Of a stretch of 45,138 nt of DNA, positions 17,373 to 24,540 are shown piece by piece. The notes beneath the pieces were generated by a model. It saw only the letters and a program-made list of their open reading frames with translations. It made no database searches and had not been told where the DNA came from. The number at the start of each line of letters is the position of its first letter. Position 1 is the first letter of the stretch. The position numbers were made by a program, and so were the translations under genes. Source of the stretch: Candidatus Kapaibacterium sp. (GTDB lineage: Bacteria; Bacteroidota; Ignavibacteria; Kapaibacteriales; UBA2268); assembly GCA_026390695.1 (NCBI GenBank), contig JAPLFL010000036.1, forward strand, positions 1-45,138, in the 5' to 3' direction.

Positions 17373-18407
17373 TTAAAGCACAAAAGCACTTTGATGTTTA
17401 AATAATAACTGATTAATTTTTGAAATGCGACCACCCTCACACTTTGTCGGGTTCTTTGTGTTATCGCTTACCTGATATTCGTTTTTTCTCTGAATTGATG
17501 TCAAAATATCGTTTGCGAATTCTTTTCTTGCCAAAACCCTATATGCAACTTTTGAAATATCATTGCTTACCTTGCCATTTTGAATAACAAAATTTCTTTC
17601 AATATAGCAATCCTTGTTAGTACATTCTTTAAACCAAAAAGCACAGCTCAAAGGGAAAATACATGAAAGATTTGAGCTTGTATTGTTTAAATATTTATTA
17701 ATCTCAAAGCTTAAAAATTTAGTAATGTAATCTCTCTGTTTCATTTTATCCTTAGACACTATGTCAAGTAAAATAACTATTCCATTTACAGAAATCTTAT
17801 CTTGGAATAAATTTAAAAATTCTTGATAAAATCCAAACGATTCTCGAGCATTAATATTATAAAATTCTGAAATAAATTTAAAAGTCATTATTATATCAAA
17901 GGGTTCATTTATTTTTGCTAAAAAAGTATTCATGTTCGTTTTAAATGATTCTTTGTTGTCGAAAACTATACGATGAGTATTGACGATAAATGCAGTATTA
18001 AATTTTTTATTGAACTCCTTTACCATTATTTCCTGTGATGCAATAGCAATTTCATTTCCATCAATTGAGTACACAACAATACTTTTATTTGATAATCCGG
18101 ATTCGGCTAAAAAAGTTAAAACTCCTATAAGATTACCTCCAGTACCGGAGCCAATATCTAAAATTGATATTTTATCTTTGTTGGTTAATGCTTCAGCAAA
18201 TATTTTGCTTTTAAAAAGATCACTCATTATTGTATAACTTTCAGTAAAGCTACGGAAGAAATAAGTTCCCAAATACTTCTTATTTTGCTCTTCGTCATTA
18301 TATAAATTCAAATCAACATTCTCGCAAGGTTTGTAAATCCCACCTAAAATATTGTAAATTAAATTCTGCAAGAAATTCTCAACTATTTTTTTCGTTACCG
18401 TGTACAT
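17373..18407 (-). CDS. Class I SAM-dependent methyltransferase
   Basis: 344 residues with a clear motif I, ILDIGSGTGG (82-91), then VVYSIDGNEIA (acidic ribose contact) and FDIIMTFKFISEF (motif IV region). A cysteine-containing segment, FPLSCAFWFKECTNKDCYI (about 252-270), could bind a metal. It starts at ATG 18407. It is the first gene after the recombinase in the minus-strand series and sits 9 bp before the DUF1848 gene. The substrate cannot be read from the sequence; its motif IV lacks the (D/N/S)PPY form of DNA adenine or cytosine-N4 enzymes, so DNA modification of that type is unlikely. It may modify RNA, a small molecule or a protein. Confidence 0.8.
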   Translation of the reverse strand: MYTVTKKIVENFLQNLIYNILGGIYKPCENVDLNLYNDEEQNKKYLGTYFFRSFTESYTIMSDLFKSKIFAEALTNKDKISILDIGSGTGGNLIGVLTFLAESGLSNKSIVVYSIDGNEIAIASQEIMVKEFNKKFNTAFIVNTHRIVFDNKESFKTNMNTFLAKINEPFDIIMTFKFISEFYNINARESFGFYQEFLNLFQDKISVNGIVILLDIVSKDKMKQRDYITKFLSFEINKYLNNTSSNLSCIFPLSCAFWFKECTNKDCYIERNFVIQNGKVSNDISKVAYRVLARKEFANDILTSIQRKNEYQVSDNTKNPTKCEGGRISKINQLLFKHQSAFVL

Positions 18408-18443
18408 TTTGCTTCACCACAATTATTTCAAATACAGGAAACG

Positions 18444-18463
18444 TATTGAAAATTCTGTGCCAA
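18444..18463 (-). promoter_or_regulatory. Weak sigma-54-like -24/-12 site before the island operon
   Basis: On the minus strand TTGGCAC (18463-18457) matches the -24 consensus. Ten bases after GG the -12 position reads TC where GC is expected. It lies about 40-55 bp upstream of the methyltransferase ATG, a natural distance, and the same strand ends with a sigma-54 activator. The -12 mismatch makes it tentative. Confidence 0.25.
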
Positions 18464-18521
18464 AACATAACTGATGTTATATCAAGTAGTTAATAAAAGT
18501 ATAGTATTGAGTATTGTAATA

Positions 18522-18543
18522 ATTTTACAAAATATTGTAAAAT
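18522..18543. promoter_or_regulatory. Operator-like palindrome in the recombinase/methyltransferase gap
   Basis: ATTTTACAA (18522-18530) and TTGTAAAAT (18535-18543) form perfect 9-bp arms around AATA. It lies in the 354-bp gap 18408-18761, about 115 bp upstream of the methyltransferase start. It could be a protein-binding site or an RNA hairpin. The rest of the gap is AT-rich with no gene. Confidence 0.3.
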
Positions 18544-18761
18544 ATTTACAAATAGATTAATAGTAATAAATATTCCAAGATTCATTTCACTTTATTCGGA
18601 GGGGCAAGGAACATATAATCATAACCAATATTCTCATTTCCTTGACAGCGTGCAAATTACTTTACATGAAGAGTTCATGTTATATAAATATTAAGCCATT
18701 ATTTATCGAGGTACTAAAATAATTACAGAATTAAATAAATTCTTCAAATAAACCGAGCTTT

Positions 18762-20057
18762 TTAAAACACATTCGCAATTTCGGCGAATGCTTTCTTTTG
18801 TTCAGGTTTAACATATCCAAAAAATACTGATTTGTTTTTATGGCCAGTAATAAGCATGACATTTTCAGGAGTCATATTTTTGCTTAATGCCAGAGTAGAT
18901 AACGTTTTTCTTCCGGTATGAGTCGTTATAAGTGACCATTTTGGAACTGTCTCTTTTACAACTTTATTACCATAGAACTTTGGGATTTGAACAAGTGTTT
19001 CAATTCCTGCTTCTCTACATACTTGCTTCAAATAATCATTAAATTTCTGATTTGAAATTTTTTGGATTTGATAATTTGGGAACCTTTTTAAAACAGCCAT
19101 CAATTTCGCGTGAATAGGCTTCTGTTCATGCTCAGTTGTTTTTTCTGTAATAATATCTATAACTCCGTAAATGTAATTCTTTTGCCCAACTCGAAGAGGT
19201 TTATCATACCAAACAAAATTTTCTGGTCTTAGGTTTATTAAATCAGAATATCTTAATCCAGTATAACATTGAATTAAAAACAAATTTCTTACATTACTTA
19301 ACCTTGGTTTTAATTCAGCCTTTTCAAGCAAATCTAATTCGTGGAAAGTTAGTGCAGGTTTTTGACTTACAAGATTTTTATTAAGATTAAAATCTCTTAT
19401 ACTTTTGTGCAATAGTTTTATAAGTCCATCTTCATAAGTCCACTCTTTTTCAACAGCATAATGAATGAAAGTGATGATATTTCTTAAAACTGTCCTGATA
19501 GAATTATTCATCATCTTTTTTTCCTCAGAAAGGTAAACAACCAATGAATCAGTAAAGGACTGATTGGAACAATTAAATTGTATTTGTTCATCAATATATT
19601 TTTCAAATTCTACTAATTGATTATAGGTTGTCCTAAGTCGAATAATTGTTTTTGGATGAAATTTTGTAGTCTGACTTCGATCAACAAGGAATTGATCAAA
19701 ATAATCAAGGAATAGCTTGCTTTTTATTTCAGATTTTACAGGTGGATTTTTCAGTTTTTCAATAAGTTCGGCAACATCTCTTAGGTTTATTTCTTCATTA
19801 TTAATAGTTGCATTATAGAAAAAGGCTTTTATAGCCCCTTTCAAGGAGTCGAGCTTTGATGCAATAGTCTCAAGCGCTTCACGATTGGCTTCAGTCTTGC
19901 GTTTTGGAATAATGACAGCCTCAGTCTTTTGATCCCAATAAATTGGATTTAACGAAAGTCCAGAGCTAATGCGAAGCCTCTTCGATTTCCAATGTACACT
20001 TATGAGAATTAATGAGACAACTCTTTTTGGGAAAGCAACATAAAAGCGAATTTTCAT
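18762..20057 (-). CDS. Tyrosine recombinase / integrase (Bacteroidota type)
   Basis: 431 residues. An Arm-DNA-binding N-terminus (RISSGLSLNPIYWDQ) is followed by a SAM-like core-binding domain (about 115-215) and a catalytic domain. The visible catalytic residues are R269 (CYTGLRYSDL), a likely K306 (TEKT), H380 and R383 (THTGRKT), H406 (TGHKN) and the nucleophile Y415 (FFGYVKP), so the enzyme looks complete. It lies at one end of the minus-strand island and probably moved it. No tRNA gene is adjacent, and I could not identify paired attachment sites by eye. The upstream flank is repeat-rich non-coding DNA. Confidence 0.92.
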   Translation of the reverse strand: MKIRFYVAFPKRVVSLILISVHWKSKRLRISSGLSLNPIYWDQKTEAVIIPKRKTEANREALETIASKLDSLKGAIKAFFYNATINNEEINLRDVAELIEKLKNPPVKSEIKSKLFLDYFDQFLVDRSQTTKFHPKTIIRLRTTYNQLVEFEKYIDEQIQFNCSNQSFTDSLVVYLSEEKKMMNNSIRTVLRNIITFIHYAVEKEWTYEDGLIKLLHKSIRDFNLNKNLVSQKPALTFHELDLLEKAELKPRLSNVRNLFLIQCYTGLRYSDLINLRPENFVWYDKPLRVGQKNYIYGVIDIITEKTTEHEQKPIHAKLMAVLKRFPNYQIQKISNQKFNDYLKQVCREAGIETLVQIPKFYGNKVVKETVPKWSLITTHTGRKTLSTLALSKNMTPENVMLITGHKNKSVFFGYVKPEQKKAFAEIANVF

Positions 20058-21247
20058 TGGTTACCTATTTTTTTCTTCCATTATATTATTAATTTTATGT
20101 ATTGACACTTTATTGACACTTTTATTTTAATTTTAATAAATTTAGTTTGACATATAATAAATTAATAGTCCATCAAATAGCACTGGAAGCTATTTTTGCT
20201 AATTCTAATTAATCTCGTTTTATTTAGTTTAATATTAAGTTCACGTCCCCTATGCGCTACTTTTGACTTCTGATATAATTGCTGCCTTTCTACTCAAAGT
20301 ACTTATAGGGTAATGGAGTGAGTAATTAATCCAATTTTACATTTTTATTTTCCTTTTCTACTTGTCATTTGCGAGCATCCATGAATCGCCTCAAGAAAGC
20401 AGCTCAAATTTTTACATTAATGCTTCAACTTTATAAAATAGAAAACTCTATTAACAATTATCTACAATATATTATGCAAGGAGATGCTGCGCCAGCAGCG
20501 CTTTATAATGCCTTTTGCATAATTTATGATGAAAAAGTGCAGTCTTTTGCATAAGTTTGCATAGTACATTATGCAAGATGATGCTGCGCCAGCAGCGGCT
20601 ATTAATGCTATTTGCATACTTTTGCATAGTTTTTTGCCCTTTTTTGTCTGAACTTGGATTTTTGGTATTAAGGGATTATTGGATTTTGGAATTGTTACAA
20701 TCTTTCCAAAAAATCTCAGTTCAGATTTTATTTTTAATTTGCATAATTTGCATGGTTTATGATGAAAAAATGCAGTCTTTTGCATAAGTTTGCATAGAAC
20801 ATTATGCAAGATGATGCTGCTCCAGCAGCGGCTATTAATGCTATTTGCATACTTTTGCATAGTTTTTTGCCCTTTTTGTTTGTACTTGGATTTTTTGGAT
20901 TAAGGGATTATTGGATTTTGGAATTCTGTATCGCAGATCAAACGGATTAACAAATTGCACGGATTTAGGAATAATTATTATAATATTCTTAAATCCATTT
21001 TGCACAGTTCGTCTTCTTTCCAAAAAATCACACAATCCCATAATCCCAAAAATCTCAGTTCAGACTTCCACAAAATTAACTACTAAAAACATCTCTGTCA
21101 ACTTAACCGTTCGGAAACGACTCACAAAATATTTTGAAAAATGTGTGGATTGTCATTTAGGCAAAATAGGGCATCGTTAGTAATGTTTAAGAGTAAAAAT
21201 AGCTTAGACATTCTGGTCTTAGCATAAAAATATACCAGTTACAATAA
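20058..21247. other. 1.2-kb repeat-rich non-coding region upstream of the integrase
   Basis: I see no convincing gene here. The stretch holds the 233-bp-offset duplication described at 20515-20935, several GC-rich mini-hairpins around gctgcgccagcagc, and an imperfect hairpin with 13-bp arms at 20961-20973 and 20984-20996 (one mismatch). Reading frames on both strands run through the repeats but share no protein-like features. Confidence 0.6.
20515..20935. repeat. Tandem duplication (offset 233 bp) rich in paired TTTGCAT sites
   Basis: The segment beginning at 20515 is repeated from 20748 with about 95% identity over about 185 bp by eye. Each copy contains TTTGCAT in pairs spaced 10 bp apart (tttgcataag/tttgcatag and tttgcatact/tttgcatag) plus a gctgcgccagcagc-type hairpin. 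A further pair spaced 9 bp lies near 20739-20753. One-turn spacing is what a DNA-binding protein would use, but simple repeat growth can also explain it. Confidence 0.65.
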
Positions 21248-21457
21248 ATGATTATAAGATTCACTTTTAATGCTCAATTAGTAATAAAGAATGCAAAATC
21301 AGACGAACCTTTGGTAGTTGAAAACGTAAACATTTTTATATACGGAGAACCCGGGAGTGGCAAAACCAGTCTTGTGAATACTGCCGAAAGTTTATTAACA
21401 CTCGACTTCGACAAAGACGTTCACAGAAGCGATTTCAGAAGAGAAGTGCGATTGTAG
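21248..21457 (+). pseudogene. Truncated phage-type AAA_24 ATPase
   Basis: 69 residues containing NIFIYGEPGSGKTSL (Walker A) and LLTLDFDKDVHRSDFRREV. This resembles the N-terminal part of AAA_24-type phage ATPases, which run to about 200-250 residues. The frame stops at 21457, just after the HRSDFR segment, so Walker B and the rest are missing. It is probably the remnant of a prophage or mobile element near the integrase. I saw no continuation in the next 100 bp. Confidence 0.65.
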
Positions 21458-21510
21458 GGACAGAGCTTGCTCTGTCCATTTCATCATAGAAAATATGGCA
21501 GAGTTAATAA

Positions 21511-21536
21511 AAAGCCCTTCGCGGAGGAAGGGCTTT
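21511..21536 (-). terminator. Rho-independent terminator of the FGE-like gene
   Basis: Perfect 10-bp arms (aaagcccttc and its complement) around a 6-nt loop, followed on the minus strand by a T-rich run (the last T bases of the stem then ttatt). It lies 44 bp after the stop of the minus-strand gene ending at 21580. Confidence 0.75.
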
Positions 21537-21579
21537 CTTCAAAATCATTTAAAAAAAATATTTCCAACTCTGCCACTTT

Positions 21580-22281
21580 CTAATTAAGATTTCTGGCTAT
21601 TCGAAATCCAAGGTCATCAATTTTAAACAATGTAGGATGACTACGTCTGCGATTTGTTGCTATACACCCCCTTGCTTCATCATTCCAACCTCCGCCACGA
21701 AAAATCCGATATGAACCATAAACTGTTTCATCATATAAATCTGAACACCATTCCCATACATTACCTAACATATCATAAATTCCCCATTCATTAGGTTTCT
21801 TTGTCCCAACATTATTAGTTTTCCCTCCTGAATTTTCTTTATACCACGCAATCTCGTCAATCTCTCCGTATCTAACTTCTGCTGTTCCTGCTTTACATGC
21901 ATATTCCCATTCTGCCTCAGTTGGAAGTCTATAACCATCAGCATTTGAATCGATTATTATTTCTTCGTTATCATTACTCAAAATGTAACAAGTTTTTAAT
22001 TCCAATTTAATAGAAAGCGTATTACAAAAATTCACTGCATCTCTCCATGATACAGTTTCAACTGGTTTGTTATTTCCTTTAAAAGTGCTGGGTGATTCCT
22101 TCGTTACCTCAAAATACAAATCTTGGGTTACAGGAAACTGAGCAAGTAAGAATGGTTGTAACTCTACAGTCCATTTATGTTTTATTCTATCATCTCTTAG
22201 AACTATTTCACCTTCTGGTATTATTAGCATTTGCTTATGCAATGTGATAATGTCTGTACTATGTATATTATCTTGATTCAA
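21580..22281 (-). CDS. Formylglycine-generating enzyme-like (SUMF1/FGE-sulfatase) protein
   Basis: 233 residues covering one FGE-sulfatase domain: FLLAQFPVTQDLYFEV, PVETVSWRDAVNFCNTLS, YRLPTEAEWEYACKAGT, GIYDMLGNVWEWCSDLY and FRGGGWNDEA, ending LGFRIARN. There is no signal peptide, so it is probably cytoplasmic. Known: SUMF1-fold proteins include true FGE enzymes, ergothioneine-type iron enzymes and many non-catalytic binding domains. I see no sulfatase nearby and only one Cys in the C-terminal part (ARGCIATNRRR), so true FGE activity is doubtful. A minus-strand terminator follows at 21511-21536. Confidence 0.85.
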   Translation of the reverse strand: MNQDNIHSTDIITLHKQMLIIPEGEIVLRDDRIKHKWTVELQPFLLAQFPVTQDLYFEVTKESPSTFKGNNKPVETVSWRDAVNFCNTLSIKLELKTCYILSNDNEEIIIDSNADGYRLPTEAEWEYACKAGTAEVRYGEIDEIAWYKENSGGKTNNVGTKKPNEWGIYDMLGNVWEWCSDLYDETVYGSYRIFRGGGWNDEARGCIATNRRRSHPTLFKIDDLGFRIARNLN

Positions 22282-22319
22282 TAGATGTTTTTTCCAAATA
22301 TTTTTAAATATAAATTATC

Positions 22320-22771
22320 CTACACCACCACCGGCGGCACCACTCCCCCCGCATTTACCACCGCAATATTGCTTGCTCCGCTGGTTTCGCTGCCTTTTCT
22401 GGCTTTTACGATATATTGAATAGGCAAACCAAGAGGGTGCCCGATGTGAATAAAACTTGTTTTTGTTACTACATTGAGCAAAATCCACTGCGAATACGGC
22501 GGAATACTATATTCAACCACAAACTGCGTGCCGGGAGCATTGCCGTTTCTGCTCCAGTCAAGCTCGATATTGCCGTCGGGAAGCAATTCCGCAACTAATT
22601 CGCTTGGGGGAATCGGATGCTGAGGATAACTACCCCCTTCATGCGTTGAAATTCCCAATTGCGATTTCAAAGCAGGAGTAACAGCGGGATTTGCCTGAAT
22701 TTTATTCACCACAACCCGCACTTTTTGAATAATCGAATCCTTTGTAGCGTCTTTTGTATTCATATAGCTCT
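22320..22771 (-). pseudogene. C-terminal half of a split Fn3-like protein gene
   Basis: The frame is open from the edge of the repeat at 22772; the first internal ATG is at 22763 (147 residues). It begins with a helical segment (IIQKVRVVVNKIQANPAVT...LGI) and continues into an Fn3-like beta domain (LVAELLPDGNIELDWSRNGN ... FVVEYSIPPYSQWILL ... YIVKARKGSETSGASN). In the protein family I recall, this follows an N-terminal helix-rich part starting like KDADFIAWLANF. That part lies at 23190-23291, beyond the GIY-YIG unit. The two pieces are therefore read as one gene cut by an insertion. Confidence 0.7.
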
Positions 22772-23115
22772 GTCATTCTGAACGAAGTGAAGAATCTATA
22801 CTCCAATCCAAGCTCAAATCTCTCCATTCAGGGTTAAAATCAGTTATTAATTTTACTTTTTTCTCTCTAAGCCAACCTTTTAATTGTTTTTCTCTTGCAA
22901 TTGCAGAATAAACATCAGTAGTCATTTCATAATAAACCAGTTTGGTGATATTGTATTTTTTTGTAAATCCTTCCACTAATTTGTTTTTATGTTCGAAAAC
23001 TCTTCTTTCCAAATTATTGGTAAAACCGATATATAAGGTTCTGGAAGCATTCGTCATAATATATACAAAATAGTTCTTATCCATAGTTCAGATTCTTCAC
23101 TTCGTTCAGAATGAC
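22772..23115. mobile_element. Compact GIY-YIG unit with perfect 26-bp terminal inverted repeats
   Basis: The left end 22772-22797 (starting gtcattctgaacgaagtgaa) and the right end 23090-23115 are exact reverse complements. Between them lies only the GIY-YIG gene. The 344-bp unit, plus extra repeat copies to 23189, separates two fragments of one host gene. No target duplication was identified. The repeat resembles the widespread attctgagcgaagcgaag type. Confidence 0.6.
22773..23084 (-). CDS. GIY-YIG nuclease family protein (UPF0213/YhbQ-like)
   Basis: 103 residues. It has the GIY-YIG fold markers YFVYIMTN (Y-V-Y-I for GIY), TLYIGFTNNLERRVFEHK (YIG plus Arg and His) and the late conserved Glu region AIAREKQLKGWLREKK. 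Known: stand-alone small GIY-YIG proteins can be nucleases, and copies with a WRDLSLDW ending are common in environmental Bacteroidota genomes. The stop codon lies inside one 26-bp inverted repeat and the ATG lies 5 bp inside the other, so gene and repeats form one compact unit. It appears to have inserted into the Fn3-like gene. Catalytic residues look intact. Confidence 0.85.
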   Translation of the reverse strand: MDKNYFVYIMTNASRTLYIGFTNNLERRVFEHKNKLVEGFTKKYNITKLVYYEMTTDVYSAIAREKQLKGWLREKKVKLITDFNPEWRDLSLDWSIDSSLRSE

Positions 23116-23124
23116 AACAACTTT

Positions 23125-23189
23125 GTCACTCTGAGCAGAGCGAAGAGTCTATATCCAAGTTTAGATTCTTCACTTCGTTCAGAATGACA
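23125..23189. repeat. Two further copies of the 26-bp repeat
   Basis: A diverged copy at 23125-23150 (gtcactctgagcagagcgaa...) is in the same orientation as the left end of the GIY-YIG unit. An identical copy in inverted orientation lies at 23164-23189. Together with 22772-22797 and 23090-23115 this makes four copies within 420 bp. Confidence 0.85.
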
Positions 23190-23291
23190 AGCAATAAGTC
23201 CCAGTGGGACAAGATTAATATTGGCAACCGTGAGAAAGTTGGCAAGCCACGCAATAAAATCAGCATCTTTTGTAGGAAAATAATTAGCCAT
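23190..23291 (-). pseudogene. N-terminal piece of the split Fn3-like protein gene
   Basis: Starts at ATG 23291 behind a GGGAG ribosome-binding site and reads MANYFPTKDADFIAWLANF and then LTVANINLVPLGL. The frame then runs straight into the 26-bp repeat, giving the tell-tale CHSERSEES. The KDADFIAWL start and the downstream QANPAVT...LGI segment belong to the same family as I recall it, so this is the missing start of 22320-22771. Up to about 40 codons of the original middle may have been lost. Confidence 0.65.
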
Positions 23292-23321
23292 CTTGGGGAA
23301 TCTCCCAAATTTATTCAATAA

Positions 23322-23611
23322 AAATTCAATTTATCCAAAGAAAAACTCCAAGTTTCAAAAGAAAACCCAATGGTTTCTCTGCAAAATTATGATTATTCTA
23401 AAGAAAAATTGCAAGTTTCTCAAGAATTATTGAGGCTGTCTCAAAAGCCTCATTTCTGTCATTCCTGCGAATGCATAAATCCCCTAAAGTGGGACTGGAA
23501 GGAGATTCCTGCATTCGCAGGAATGACATTTTTGTTAAATATGTGACTTTTGAGACAGCCTTGAGGAATCATGAGAAATATTTTAAAAAATCAATTCATT
23601 CTAAACAATAA
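23322..23611 (+). pseudogene. Heptad-repeat ORF interrupted by a MITE
   Basis: From 23322 the plus strand reads in 21-bp steps: LSKEKLQ, VSKENPM, VSLQNYD, YSKEKLQ, VSQELLR. A MITE at 23434-23560 breaks the frame. Removing it with one TTGA copy rejoins the frame exactly: ...LLR NHEKYFK KSIHSKQ and TAA at 23609-23611, giving seven heptads. There is no ATG at the start (a TAA precedes at 23319), so it is already decayed or begins further upstream. Confidence 0.5.
23434..23560. mobile_element. MITE (family A), 127 bp, with TTGA target duplication
   Basis: Ends GGCTGTCTCAAAAG (from 23434) and its complement (to 23560) are perfect inverted repeats. TTGA flanks both sides (23430-23433 and 23561-23564). 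The inside is a long hairpin built on attcctgcgaatgca...tgcattcgcaggaat. It has no coding capacity, so a transposase elsewhere must move it. A second copy lies at 30241-30502. Confidence 0.85.
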
Positions 23612-23928
23612 TAAATTCAAAAAATCAATCCATGCAAAATTATGTGTTTTTGAGCAAATACACATACATATTTCTGAATTTTCCCAAAATAATTATGACT
23701 AAAGATGCCTATTACTTTTCAATATTGCTTAAGCAAGTCATGACGAGAAAATACTTGTGCTAAGGGCAGATCTTGAAGAATGGATAGTTGTAAGTTTCTA
23801 CCTACTGCCGGATGTCCATCCGATAAGCACCAAATTTCTTCTATTCTACGTTTACCAAGTTAATGATCATTTTTGCAAGACGCACATTTTTGAGCTGCAT
23901 GAAAAGACAAACCCAATCTATTAAGTGT

Positions 23929-24243
23929 TTACTGCGATTCATCACTTTTTGATTTAGGGACATCACTTTTTGATTTAGGGACATCACTTTTTGATTTAGG
24001 GACATCACTTTTTGATTTAGGGACATCACTTTTTGATTTAGGGACGTCACTTTTTGATTTAGGGACGTCACTTTTTGATTTAGGGACGTCACTTTTTGAT
24101 TTAGGGACATCACTTTTTGATTTAGGGACATCACTTTTTGATTTAGGGACATCACTTTTTGATTTAGGGACATCACTTTTTGATTTAGGGACATCACGAA
24201 ACCATTTATGTTCCAGAGGAAGCAATTTATCTTTCAGGGACAT
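23929..24243 (-). CDS. Possible DVPKSKS heptad-repeat protein
   Basis: A 104-residue frame: MSLKDKLLPLEHKWFR, then twelve DVPKSKS repeats, then DESQ. ATG 24243 has AAGG seven bases upstream. The sequence would be basic, disordered and Ser/Lys-rich. A second minus-strand frame over the same array gives MSLNQKV repeats and is also open (to 23841), as expected for a stop-free 21-bp unit. Translation is therefore uncertain. No family is recognised. Confidence 0.3.
   Translation of the reverse strand: MSLKDKLLPLEHKWFRDVPKSKSDVPKSKSDVPKSKSDVPKSKSDVPKSKSDVPKSKSDVPKSKSDVPKSKSDVPKSKSDVPKSKSDVPKSKSDVPKSKSDESQ
23941..24192. repeat. 21-bp tandem array, 12 near-identical units
   Basis: Twelve units of atcactttttgatttagggac in a row with no spacers. 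The only variation is A to G at the first base in units 6-8 (24046, 24067, 24088). Near-identity points to recent expansion, and the repeat number could vary between strains. Confidence 0.95.
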
Positions 24244-24248
24244 TCAGA

Positions 24249-24358
24249 AACCTTAGTTGAAATGCAAGCCCACAACTCTTATAACTTTATTAGCTTATTG
24301 AAATGAGAATAAGCTAATAAGGTTGCTGCTTTCGGGAGTTTATTGTTCTACTAAGGTT
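24249..24358. repeat. 110-bp hairpin element
   Basis: Ends AACCTTAG and CTAAGGTT are inverted. The centre has perfect 13-bp arms (ttattagcttatt at 24287-24299, complement at 24308-24320), and the parts between pair imperfectly. It is MITE-like in form. The remaining bases to 24540 hold nothing recognisable. Confidence 0.6.
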
Positions 24359-24540
24359 GATTTTTATTGGAATAAGGTTTTTTGGAATTAATTCAATATT
24401 TATTTTGAACTGCCTTTTTTCCAATTCTTTGAAATAAATCCCACTTTTTAAACATTTAATCGGTTCTGAATCATAAGGAGCTTGCGCCGTTTTTACTTAA
24501 ATGATAAATTAATAAAAGTGGAATTAATACTGAACTTTAT

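Noticed and set aside
20462-20860. 132-codon minus-strand frame
   Set aside because: It runs through the 233-bp duplication and repeats itself; no protein-like features or start signal.
20515-20935. Plasmid-type iteron origin
   Set aside because: No replication initiator gene or DnaA-box cluster nearby; the repeats can be explained by duplication.
21580-22281. Sulfatase-activating enzyme acting on a local sulfatase
   Set aside because: No sulfatase gene is present in the window and the usual cysteine pair is not evident.
23941-24192. CRISPR-like regular repeats
   Set aside because: Units are directly adjacent at 21 bp with no spacers and no cas genes; it is a tandem minisatellite.
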